A DNA stretch of 64,000 nt from Trichopria drosophilae (lineage: Eukaryota; Arthropoda; Insecta; Hymenoptera; Diapriidae): contig CM059585.1 in NCBI GenBank assembly GCA_030407085.1, forward strand, positions 111,465,501 through 111,529,500, in the 5' to 3' direction. Positions 1 through 11,900 of this stretch are shown one piece after another (the first letter of the stretch is position 1; each line of letters begins with the position of its first letter). The notes below the pieces were generated by a model. It made no database searches. It was not told the origin of the DNA and saw only the letters and a program-made list of their open reading frames with translations. Both the position numbers and the translations under genes were made by a program.

Positions 1-2
1 TG

Positions 3-296
3 TATCAACTGCTCTTGGAGAGGTTTTGGAAAGGCTGGTCAAGTGACTACGTGATGTCCTGCCAAAACCGCTCCAAGTGGCCGTACGCGTCCTCATCGCT
101 GGCCGTTGGTCAAATTGTACTGATACGAAACGATCATTTGCATCCGTCCATGTGGGACCTGGCCCGAGTTACAGCTTGTCATCCAGGAGAAAATGATCTT
201 GTACGCGTCGTCTTATTACGTACCGCTACGACCACATTGAAGCATCCGATCACCAAGCTCGTGTTGCTCCCAATCGCTATCGAAGCTGATAACTAG
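3..296 (+). CDS. BEL/Pao retrotransposon polyprotein, C-terminal end (partial)
   Basis: The frame is open at the left edge of the window and ends at a TAG at 294-296. The first residues, YQLLLERFWKGWSSDYV, followed by SKWPYASSSLAVGQIVLIRND, a VTACHPGENDLVRVV stretch and a final PITKLVLLP, are the pattern of the short domain (DUF5641) that follows the integrase in BEL/Pao polyproteins. There it is thought to help the integrase act on DNA. No stop or frame break is seen in these 97 codons, so the element may be intact upstream. There is no recognisable 3' LTR or polypurine tract immediately after the stop. The LTR at 18.3 kb is on the other strand and does not resemble the sequence following this stop. 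Recognition is by memory of the family. Confidence 0.85.
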   Translation, partial: YQLLLERFWKGWSSDYVMSCQNRSKWPYASSSLAVGQIVLIRNDHLHPSMWDLARVTACHPGENDLVRVVLLRTATTTLKHPITKLVLLPIAIEADN

Positions 297-865
297 CCAG
301 TGTCTCTAGGATTAATATTGTGTGTGCATCCATTTGCTTTCTGCATTTTACTCTGCTGTTACTGAACCACGCTCCCGCATTACAGGCTACACGTGCACCT
401 AGCATAATTGAGTCCAGTGCACGGTGCCATCGAAGTTCATGAGGGTGAAAAATTCTACGCCTGAGATTCAAACATTATTTTTTGATGCAATAGGCGTAAA
501 ATGACCATTTAGGAGACCATTACCATAGGAGATATATTTTTTAAATTTTCAGGCCCAAGGTCGGCTATAACAATACATCAGATTCATGTATATACATAAC
601 ATTTATATACGTTTATTTTTCAAGTTGCTGGCATCCAATACGACATCCATTTATCAAAATTTGGTAGGAAAATGTTATGGGCAAAGAAACTTAGTTTGCA
701 AATGATAAATTAAATAATTAAAACTCGTATGTTTATGGTTTAATAAATTTTTATTAACGCTGTATTTACAATAAACTATACAAATATTAGCATTCGTAAA
801 TAAACTACTAAATAATATACAAAAAGAAATATAACACTTTGCTGGATATACTCTTAAAATTGTGG
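297..865. other. AT-rich spacer holding the probable 3' UTR of the next minus-strand gene
   Basis: No coding region is recognised. On the minus strand an AATAAA polyadenylation signal lies at 750-755, about 110 bases beyond the stop codon at 866-868. The lower part (about 700-865) is therefore probably the 3' UTR of the split gene. The upper part (297-700) probably contains the unrecognised 3' end of the BEL/Pao element. Confidence 0.35.
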
Positions 866-1507
866 TTAAGGCACAAACTCCAAAAGCAGATCTAAGAGTT
901 CCGTTGGGTTTTCCAACTTGTCCAAACTCTTTGCATCGAAGTCGGGTGTCGGCGTCTTCGGCCGTTCCTCCGACGCGCAGATTTCACGTAACGTGAAGTC
1001 ACTCACGTGTGCTCCTGCAACATCATTACAAAAGATTAGTTTGAATCACAATATGTACGTTTAGGTTAATAATGCACAAAATATACGTTCATAAAATACT
1101 TACACGGAAACAATTGTTCTTGTATCGTTCCGGTGTGATTTGGTCGTTTCCGGTCTGGAACGGCAGATTTCATTCCAATGTGATAATTCACTCACATGTT
1201 CTCCTGCAACATCATAACAAAAGAATAAGTTTTGAATCACAATATAATACGTTTATCGTTAATAATGCATAAAATATACGTTCATGAAATCACTTACCGA
1301 AACGATGAATTCTTTTCTCGATCGGCTGTCCCATTGTTTTTTCTTTTCTGGTCGGGAGAACTTCTGGACATTGCCAGTTACTCTTTCGATCTCGTACAAC
1401 CAGTCTTTTAAAAATCTTATTTATCACCCTTCTGCTTTTCTTTGGTGAAGGTATCTGAATCAATTTTTTTGAAAACTCCAATCTCCGTTTCATATTTGTC
1501 GGTCGTT
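866..1507 (-). CDS. Hypothetical split gene, last two coding exons plus an alternative duplicated exon
   Basis: I read this gene from splice sites; the family is not recognised. One minus-strand exon spans 1298-1507. It is preceded by a TTTTTTGCAG acceptor and followed by a GTAAGT donor. It is open for 69 codons, is rich in Lys and Arg (for example IPSPKKSRRVINKIFKR) and ends in phase 1. The last exon, 866-1014, starts after TTGCAG in the matching phase and reads through TPTPDFDAKSLDKLENPTEL to a TAA at 866-868. Between them, 1104-1203 has its own acceptor and GTAAGT donor and resembles the start of the last exon (GEHVSELSHWNEIC against GAHVSDFTLREIC). It begins in the right phase but ends in phase 2, so including both exons would shift the frame into an early stop. 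It may be an alternative end exon or a decaying copy. Upstream exons were not found. Confidence 0.45.
977..1304. repeat. Tandem duplication, period about 187 bp, covering an exon start and intron
   Basis: The stretch 977-1110 is repeated with moderate divergence at 1163-1304. Shared blocks include GCAACATCAT at 1017 and 1206, TGAATCACAATAT, AATATACGTTCAT, and the splice acceptor and donor signals. The duplication therefore copied an exon beginning together with its flanking intron inside the minus-strand gene. Confidence 0.75.
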
Positions 1508-1915
1508 CTGCAAAAAATGATAGTAATTTTCCAACTTAATATAATAATATCAATAATAATAATAAATTATATACCATACATACATACATTTTCCAAAATT
1601 GGTTTATTATTTACCGGAAATATTTCAAAAAAAATTATTTCTTTCTTAACTCCGTGCGCGAAATTGAATTTACTCGTTACATACACTCGTTACATTCGTG
1701 CGCAAATGTCTTTACCACGGTAAGTTTACTCCGCGCACTTGTATCGTAATATACTATTGATTATTGACTATTTCTCATAAATTTTAGAGTTAATAAAAGT
1801 GTCTTTTGGGTAATAAAAAAATAATAAAAATATATATACATATAGATATTTTTATGTTTTTCATTTAATTTTTTGTTAGTTTTGTAATAGCATTAGAATA
1901 TAAGTATATGTTAAT

Positions 1916-2044
1916 CTATTTCCAAGATCTATGAGACTGTTTTCCAATCATATTCTGTCCGAAAGCACCTGCAACGGCAGGATGTTGGCTTAAAATTTGT
2001 TCCCACTTGGCTCTTGTGTGTCCAGGACCAATAAAACTCAATTT
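1916..2044 (-). pseudogene. Exon-like open frame, unknown family
   Basis: On the minus strand a frame opens just after an in-frame stop at 2045-2047. It contains IGPGHTRAKWEQILSQHPAV followed by AGAFGQNMIGKQSHRSWK and a TAG at 1916-1918. The composition (Trp, His, Gly-Pro, few Ile/Asn runs) is unlike translated AT-rich noise and looks like the terminal exon of a protein gene. I do not recognise the family. No strong acceptor site was identified, and it lies upstream of a separate minus-strand gene that has its own stop, so it is probably a different gene or a broken copy. Confidence 0.3.
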
Positions 2045-2132
2045 TCAATGCCATCTATCGTCTCGACAACATTTCTTTTTTTTTAACGCGTAATTATGCT
2101 TTGTGATTAAAAATATCATATCACAATATCAT

Positions 2133-2400
2133 GAGTTAAAATAACGTCTCAAGGGCAAAAGTTGCAACTTTCATAATTCGCTATTCTTTTAATCAGTTAA
2201 AAAATTTAATTTTCAATTTGGAATTAATTTGTCCAAAATATTGAAAATTTTACTCGGTCTGAAACAGCGTTGAATCTGCAACACTTACCGTTGAATTTTC
2301 AGCTGCAATGACACTCGAAGAGTTAAAATAACGTCTCAGGGGCAAAAAAGTTCTTTTCTCATTCTTTAATCAGTTAAAAAATTTCATTTTCAATATGAAT
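2133..2400. repeat. Direct repeat, two diverged copies about 187 bp apart
   Basis: GAGTTAAAATAACGTCTCA, followed by a GGGCAAAA block and then by ATTCTTTAATCAGTTAAAAA-type sequence and an ATTTTCAAT block, occurs at 2133-2225 and again at 2320-2400. The right copy leads directly into the C-rich array. Confidence 0.6.
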
Positions 2401-2433
2401 TATTTGTTCAAATGTGAAATTTTACGTGCCGTT

Positions 2434-2955
2434 CCCCCCCCCACCCCCCCCCCCCCCCACCCCCCCCCCCCCCCACCCCCCCCCCCCCCCACCCCCCCCC
2501 CCCCCCACCCCCCCCCCCCCCCACCCCCCCCCCCCCCCACCCCCCCCCCCCCCCACCCCCCCCCCCCCCCACCCCCCCCCCCCCCCACCCCCCCCCCCCC
2601 CCACCCCCCCCCCCCCCCACCCCCCCCCCCCCCCACCCCCCCCCCCCCCCACCCCCCCCCCCCCCCACCCCCCCCCCCCCCCACCCCCCCCCCCCCCCAC
2701 CCCCCCCCCCCCCCACCCCCCCCCCCCCCCACCCCCCCCCCCCCCCACCCCCCCCCCCCCCCACCCCCCCCCCCCCCCACCCCCCCCCCCCCCCACCCCC
2801 CCCCCCCCCCACCCCCCCCCCCCCCCACCCCCCCCCCCCCCCACCCCCCCCCCCCCCCCCCCCCCCCCCAACCCCAAAATCTCCCCCCCCCCCCCCCTTT
2901 TATTTTATCCCCCCCTTTCCCCCCCCTTCCCCCCCCCCCCCCCCCATCCCCCCCA
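2434..2955. repeat. Perfect C15A minisatellite array plus irregular C-rich flank
   Basis: From 2443 to 2843 an A recurs exactly every 16 bases, 26 times, and every other base is C. This gives about 27 flawless copies of a 16-bp unit. From 2859 to 2955 the tract degenerates into C runs broken by A, AT and TTT. The apparent proline/glycine frames here are artefacts of composition. The minus strand carries runs of 15 G and should form G-quadruplexes, while the plus strand could form i-motifs. The tract abuts the first satellite monomer with no gap. Confidence 0.97.
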
Positions 2956-5900
2956 AGAACGAAATTGTTTTTATCGATATCAGCGACATAAGCATACTCC
3001 TTTACAATTAATGTTTTTTTTCTGATATTTATCCATCGATTTAGTCAAAAAATGTGTATCTGAATACTGAATAGTTGTAAATGATCACAACCAATCATGT
3101 TTAAACTGTTGCTTACATGATCAAAAAGCATGGTCTACGTCAAATGGGTATTCATTTTATTTTATGTTTTTGAACATGCTATCTTTAACCAATCGCTTTG
3201 AAACAAAGTCCTTCAAGTTTGTGGTATCAAAACGTATCTTGAAATGTAGTTACAGATTAATTTATGACACAAATTACATTTTTGGTATTAGTGTAGAACG
3301 AAATTGTTTTTATCGATATCAGCGACATAAGCATACTCCTTTATAATTAATGTTTTTTTTCTGATATTTATCCATCGATTTAGTCAAAAAATGTGTATTT
3401 AAATACTCAATAATTGTAAATGATCACAATCAATCATGTTTAAACTGTTGCTTAAATGATCAAAAATCATAGTCGACGTCAAATGTGTATTCATTTTATT
3501 TTATCTTTTTGAACATGATATCTTTAACCAATCGATTTGAAACAAAGTCCTTCAAGTTTGTGGGATCAAAACGTATCCCGAAATATAGTTACAGATTAAT
3601 TTATGACACAAATTACATTTGAGGCATTAGTGTAGAACGAAATGGTTTTTATTGGTATCAGCGACATAAGCATACTCCTTTACAATTAATGTTTTTTTTC
3701 TGTTATTTATCCATCGATTTAGTCAAAAAATGTGTATTTAAATACTCAATAATTGTAAATGATCACAATCAATCATGTTTAAACTGTTGCTTAAATGTGC
3801 AAAAATCATAGTCGACGTCAAATGTGTATTCATTTCATTTTATCTTTTTGAACATGATATCTTTAACCAATCAATTTGAAACAAAGTCCTTCAAGTTTGT
3901 GGTATCAAAACGTATCTGGAAATGTAGTTACAGATTAATTTATGACACAAATTACATTTTTGGTACTAGTGTAGAACGAAATTGTTTTTATCGATATCAG
4001 CGACATAAGCGTACTCCTTTACAATTAATATTTTTTTCTGCTATTTATCCATCGATTTAGTCAAAAAATGTGTATCTGAATACTGAATAGTTGTAAATGA
4101 TCAAAACCAATCATGTTTAAACTGTTGCTTACATGATCAAAAATCATGGTCTACGTAAAATGAGTATTCATTTTATTTTATCGTTTTGAACATGATATCT
4201 TTAACCAATCAATTTGAAACAAAGTCCTTCAAGTTTGTGGTATCAAAACGTATGTTGAAATGTAGTTACAATTAATTTATGACACAAATTACATTTTTGG
4301 TACTAGTGTAGAACGAAATGGTTTTTAACGGTCTCAGCGACATAAGCATACTCCTTTACAATTAATGTTTTTTTTCTGATATTTATCCATCGATTTAGTC
4401 AAAAAATGTGTATCTAAATACTGAATAGTTGTAAATGATCACTACCCAATCATATTTAAACTTTTTGCTTACATGTGCAAAAATCATAGTCGACGTCAAA
4501 TGTGTATTCATTTCATTTTATCTTTTTGAACATGATATCTTTAACCAATCAATTTGAAACAAAGTCCTTCAAGTTTGTGGTATCAAAACGTATCTTGAAA
4601 TGTAGTTACAGATTAATTTATGACACAAATTACATTTTTGGTACTAGTGTAGAACGAAATTGTTTTTATCGATATCAGCGACATAAGCGTACTCCTTTAC
4701 AATTAATATTTTTTCTGCTATTTATCCATCGATTTAGTCAAAAAATGTGTATCTGAATACTGAATAGTTGTAAATGATCACAACCAATCATGTTTAAACT
4801 GTTGCTTACATGATCAAAAATCATGGTCTACGTCAAATGAGTATTCATTTTATTTTATCTTTTTGAACATGATATCTTTAACCAATCAATTTGAAACAAA
4901 GTCCTTCAAGTTTTTGGTATCAAAACGTATCTTGAAATGTAGTTACAATTAATTTATGACACAAATTACATTTTTGGTACTAGTGTAGAACGAAATTGTT
5001 TTTATCGATATCAGCGACATAAGCGTACTCCTTTACAATTAATATTTTTTCTGCTATTTATCCATCGATTTAGTCAAAAAATGTGTATCTGAATACTGAA
5101 TAGTTGTAAATGATCACAACCAATCATGTTTAAACTGTTGCTTACATGATCAAAAATCATGGTCTACGTCAAATGAGTATTCATTTTATTTTATCTTTTT
5201 GAACATGATATCTTTAACCAATCGATTTGAAACAAAGTCCTTCAAGTTTGTGGTATCAAAACGTATCTTGAAATGTAGTTACAGATTAATTTATGACACA
5301 AATTACATTTTTGGTATTAGTGTAGAACGAAATTGTTTTTATCGATATCAGCGACATAAGCGTACTCCTTTACAATTAATATTTTTTCTGCTATTTATCC
5401 ATCGATTTAGTCAAAAAATGTGTATCTGAATACTGAATAGTTGTAAATGATCAAAACCAATCATGTTTAAACTGTTGCTTACATGATCAAAAAGCATGGT
5501 CTACGTCAAATGGGTATTCATTTTATTTTATGTTTTTGAACATGCTATCTTTAACCAATCGATTTGAAACAAAGTCCTTCAAGTTTGTGGTATCAAAACG
5601 TATCTTGAAATGTAGTTACAATTAATTTATGACACAAATTACATTTTTGGTACTAGTGTAGAACGAAATTGTTTTTATCGATATCAGCGACATAAGCATA
5701 CTCCTTCACAATTAATGTTTTTTCTGCTATTTATCCATCGATTTAGTCAAAAAATGTGCATCTAAATACTGAATATTTGTAAATGATCACCACCCAATCA
5801 TGTTTAAACTGTGGCTTACATTATCAAAAATCATGGTCTACGTAAAATGAGTATTCATTTTATTTTATCGTTTTGAACATGATATCTTTAACCAATCAAT

Positions 5901-8900
5901 TTGAAACAAAGTCCTTCAAGTTTGTGGTATCAAAACGTATGTTGAAATGTAGTTACAGATTAATTTATGACACAAATTACATTTTTGGTACTAGTGTAGA
6001 ACGAAATTGTTTTTATCGATATCAGCGACATAAGCGCACTCCTTTACAATTAATATTTTTTCTGCTATTTATCCATCGATTTAGTCAAAAAATGTGTATC
6101 TGAATACTGAATAGTTGTAAATGATCACAACCAATCATGTTTAAACTGTTGCTTACATGATCAAAAAGCATGGTCTACGTCAAATGGGTATTCATTTTAT
6201 TTTATGTTTTTGAACATGCTATCTTTAACCAATCGATTTGAAACAAAGTCCTTCAAGTTTGTGGTATCAAAACGTATCTGGAAATGTAGTTACAGATTAA
6301 TTTATGACACAAATTACATTTTTGGTATTAGTGTAGAACGAAATTGTTTTTATCGATATCAGCGACATAAGCGTACTCCTTTACAATTAATATTTTTTCT
6401 GCTATTTATCCATCGATTTAGTCAAAAAATGTGTATCTGAATACTGAATAGTTGTAAATGATCACAACCAATCATGTTTAAACTGTTGCTTACATGATCA
6501 AAAAGCATGGTCTACGTCAAATGGGTATTCATTTTATTTTATGTTTTTGAACATGCTATCTTTAACCAATCGATTTGAAACAAAGTCCTTCAAGTTTGTG
6601 GTATCAAAACGTATCTGGAAATGTAGTTACAGATTCATTTATGACACAAATTACATTTTTGGTACTAGCGTAGAACGAAATGGTTTTTAACGGTCTCAGC
6701 GACATAAGCATACTCCTTTACAATTAATGTTTTTTTTCTGATATTTATCCATCGATTTAGTCAAAAAATGTGTATCTAAATACTGAATAGTTGTAAATGA
6801 TCACTACCCAATCATATTTAAACTTTTTGCTTACATGTGCAAAAATCATAGTCGACGTCAAATGTGTATTCATTTCATTTTATCTTTTTGAACATGATAT
6901 CTTTAACCAATCAATTTGAAACAAAGTCCTTCAAGTTTGTGGTATCAAAACGTATCTGGAAATGTAGTTACAGATTAATTTATGACACAAATTACATTTT
7001 TGGTATTAGTGTAGAGCGAAATTGTTTTTATCGATATCAGCGAGATAAGCGTACTCCTTTACAATTAATATTTTTTCTGCTATTTATCCATCGATTTAGT
7101 AAAAAAATGTGTAACTAAAGAGTGAATAATTGTAAATGATCACTACCCAATCATATTTAAACTTTTTGCTTACATGTGCAAAAATCATAGTCTACGTCAA
7201 ATGTGTATTCATTTTATTTTATCTTTTTGAACATGATATCTGTAACCAATCAATTTGAAACAAAGTCCTTCAAGTTTGTGGTATCAAAACGTATCTTGAA
7301 ATGTAGTTACAGATTAATTTATGACACAAATTACATTTTTGGTACTAGTGTAGAACGAAATGGTTTTTAACGGTCTCAGCGACATAAGCATACTCCTTTA
7401 CCATCAATGTTTTTTTTCTGTTATTTATCCATCGATTTAGTCAAAAAATGTGTATTTAAATACTCAATAATTGTAAATGATCACAATCAATCATGTTTAA
7501 ACTGTTGCTTACATGATCAAAAATCATAGTCGACGTCAAATGTGTATTCATTTCATTTTATGTTTTTGAACATGATATCTTTAACCAATCGATTTGAAAC
7601 AAAGTCCTTGAAGTTTGTGGTATCAAAACGTATCTTGAAATGTCGTTACAGAATAATTTATGACACAAATTACATTTTTGGTATTAGTGTAGAACGAAAT
7701 TGTTTTTATCGATATCAGCGACATAAGCATACTCCATACAATTAATATTTTTTCTGCTATTTATCCATCGATTTAGTCAAAAAATGTGTATCTGAATACT
7801 GAATAGTTGTAAATGATCAAAACCAATCATGTTTAAACTGTTGCTTACATGATCAAAAAGCATGGTCTACGTCAAATGTGTATTGATTTCATTTTATCTT
7901 TTTGAACATGATATCTTTAACCAATCAATTTGAAACAAAGTCCTTCAAGTTTGAGGTATCAAAACGTATGTTGAAATGTAGTTACAGATTAATTTATGAC
8001 ACAAATTACATTTTTGGTACTAGTGTAGAACGAAATGGTTTTTAACGGTCTCAGCGACATAAGCATACTCCTTTACAATTAATGTTTTTTTTCTGATATT
8101 TATCCATCGATTTAGTCAAAAAATGTGTATCTAAATACTGAATAGTTGTAAATGATCACTACCCAATCATATTTAAACTTTTTGCTTACATGTGCAAAAA
8201 TCATAGTCGACGTCAAATGTGTATTCATTTCATTTTATCTTTTTGAACATGATATCTTTAACCAATCAATTTGAAACAAAGTCCTTCAAGTTTGTGGTAT
8301 CAAAACGTATGTTGAAATGTAGTTACAGATTAATTTATGACACAAATTACATTTTTGGTACTAGTGTAGAACGAAATGGTTTTTAACGGTCTCAGCGACA
8401 TAAGCATACTCCTTTACAATTAATGTTTTTTTTCTGATATTTATCCATCGATTTAGTCAAAAAATGTGTATCTAAATACTCAATAATTGTAAATGATCAC
8501 AACCAATCATGTTTAAACTGTTGCTTACATGATCAAAAATCATGGTCTACGTCAAATGAGTATTCATTTTATTTTATCTTTTTGAACATGATATCTTTAA
8601 CCAATCAATTTGAAACAAAGTCCTTCAAGTTTGTGGTATCAAAACGTATCTTGGAATGTAGTTACAGATTAATTTATGACACAAATTACATTTTAGGCAT
8701 TAGTGTAGAACGAAATCGTTTTTATTTGTATCAGCGACATAAGCATACGCCTTTACAATTAATGTTTTTTTTCTGTTATTTATCCATCGATTTAGTCAAA
8801 AAATGTGTATTTAAATGCTCAATAATTGTAAATGATCACAACCAATCATGTTTAAACTGTTGCTTACATGATCAAAAATCATGGTCTACGTCAAATGATT

Positions 8901-11900
8901 ATTCATTTTATTTTATCTTTTTGACCATGATATCTTTAACCAATCTATTTGAAACAAAGTTCTTCAAGTTTGTGGGATCAAAACGTATCTTGGAATGTAG
9001 TTACAGATTAATTTATGACACAAATTACATTTTTGGTACTAGTGTAGAACGAAATTGTTTTTATCGATATCAGCGACATAAGCATACTCCTTTATAATTA
9101 ATGTTTTTTTTTCTGTTATTTATCCATCGATTTAGTCAAAAAATGTGTATTTAAATACTCAATAATTGTAAATGATCACAATCAATCATGTTTAAACTGT
9201 TTCTTACATGATCAAAGATCATGGTCTATGTCAAATGTGTATTCATTTTATTTTATCTTTTTGAACATGATATCTTTAACCAATCAATTTGAAACAAAGT
9301 CCTTCAAGTTTGAGGTATCAAAACGTATCTTGGAATGTAGTTACAGATTAATTTATGACACAAATTACATTTTTGGCATTAGTGTAGAACGAAATGGTTT
9401 TTATCGATATCAGCGACATAAGCATACTCCATTACAATTAATGTTTTTTTCTGTTATTTATCCATCGATTTAGTCAAAAAATGTGTATCTGAATACTGAA
9501 TAGTTGTAAATGATCACAACCAATCATGTTTAAACTGTTGCTTACATGATCAAAAATCATGGTCTACGTCAAATGAGTATTCATTTTATTTTATCTTTTT
9601 GAACATGATATCTTTAACCAATCGATTTGAAACAAAGTCCTTCATGTTTGTGGGATCAAAACGTATCTTGAAATGTCGTTACAGAATAATTTATACACAA
9701 ATTACATTTTTGGCATTAGTGTAGAACGAAATTGTTTTTATCGATATCAGCGACATAAGCGCACTCCTTTACAATTAATATTTTTTCTGCTATTTATCCA
9801 TCGATTTAGTCAAAAAATGTGTATCTGAATACTGAATAGTTGTAAATGATCACAACCAATCATGTTTAAACTGTTGCTTACATGATCAAAAATCATGGTC
9901 TACGTCAAATGAGTATTCATTTTATTTTATCTTTTTGAACATGATATCTTTAACCAATCGATTTGAAACAAAGTCCTTCAAGTTTGTGGGATCAAAACGT
10001 ATCCAGAAATATAGTTACAGATTAATTTATGACACAAATTACATTTTTGGCATTAGTGTAGAACGAAATTGTTTTTATCGATATCAGCGACATAAGCATA
10101 CTCCTTTACAATTAATGTTTTTTTTCTGCTATTTATCCATCGATTTAGTCAAAAAATGTGTATTTAAATACTCAATAATTGTAAATGATCACAACCAATC
10201 ATGTTTAAACTGTTGCTTACATGATCAAAAATCATGGTCTACGTCAAATGAGTATTCATTTTATTTTATCTTTTTGAACATGATATCTTTAACCAATCAA
10301 TTTGAAACAAAGTCCTTCAAGTTTGTGGTATCAAAACGTATATTGAAATGTAGTTACAGATTAATTTATGACACAAATTACATTTTTGGTATTAGTGTAG
10401 AGCGAAATTGTTTTTATCGATATCAGCGACATAAGCATACTCCATACAATTAATATTTTTTCTGCTATTTATCCATCGATTTAGTCAAAAAATGTGTAAC
10501 TAAAGAGTGAATAATTGTAAATGATCACTACCCAATCATATTTAAACTTTTTGCTTAAATGTGCAAAAATCATAGTCGACGTCAAATGTGTATTCATTTT
10601 ATTTTATCTTTTTGAACATGATATCTTTAACCAATCAATTTCAAACAAAGTCCTTCAAGTTTGTGGTATCAAAACGTATCTTGAAATGTAGTTACAGATT
10701 AATTTATGACACAAATTACATTTTTGGTACTAGTGTAGAACGAAATTGTTTTTATCGATATCAGCGACATAAGCGTACTCCTTTACAATTAATATTTTTT
10801 CTGCTATTTATCCATCGATTTAGTCAAAAAATGTGTATCTGAATACTGAATAGTTGTAAATGATCACAACCAATCATGTTTAAACTGTTGCTTACATGAT
10901 CAAAAATCATGGTCTACGTCAAATGAGTATTCATTTTATTTTATCTTTTTGAACATGATATCTTTAACCAATCAATTTGAAACAAAGTCCTTCAAGTTTG
11001 TGGTATCAAAACGTATCTTGAAATGTAGTTACAGATTAATTTATGACACAAATTACATTTTTGGTACTAGTGTAGAACGAAATGGTTTTTAACGGTCTCA
11101 GCGACATAAGCATACTCCTTTACAATTAATGTTTTTTTTCTGATATTTATCCATCGATTTAGTCAAAAAATGTGTATTTAAATACTCAATAATTGTAAAT
11201 GATCACAACCAATCATGTTTAAACTGTTGCTTACATGATCAAAAATCATGGTCTACGTCAAATGAGTATTCATTTTATTTTATCTTTTTGAACATGATAT
11301 CTTTAACCAATCAATTTGAAACAAAGTCCTTCAAGTTTGTGGTATCAAAACGTATATTGAAATGTAGTTACAGATTAATTTATGACACAAATTACATTTT
11401 TGGTATGAGTGTAGAGCGAAATTGTTTTTATCGATATCAGCGACATAAGCGTACTCCATACAATTAATATTTTTTCTGCTATTTATCCATCGATTTAGTC
11501 AAAAAATGTGTATCTGAATACTGAATAGTTGTAAATGATCACAACCAATCATGTTTAAACTGTTGCTTACATGATCAAAAATCATGGTCTACGTCAAATG
11601 AGTATTCATTTTATTTTATCTTTTTGAACATGATATCATTAACCAATCAATTTGAAACAAAGTCCTTCAAGTTTGTGGTATCAAAACGTATCTTGAAATG
11701 TAGTTACAGATTAATTTATGACACAAATTACATTTTTGGTACTAGTGTAGAACGAAATGGTTTTTAACGGTCTCAGCGACATAAGCATACTCCTTTACCA
11801 TCAATGTTTTTTTTCTGTTATTTATCCATCGATTTAGTCAAAAAATGTGTATTTAAATACTCAATAATTGTAAATGATCACAACCAATCATGTTTAAACT

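Noticed and set aside
2395..3025. Long proline-rich and glycine-rich open frames
   Set aside because: They are a trivial consequence of a pure C array; there is no independent sign of a gene.
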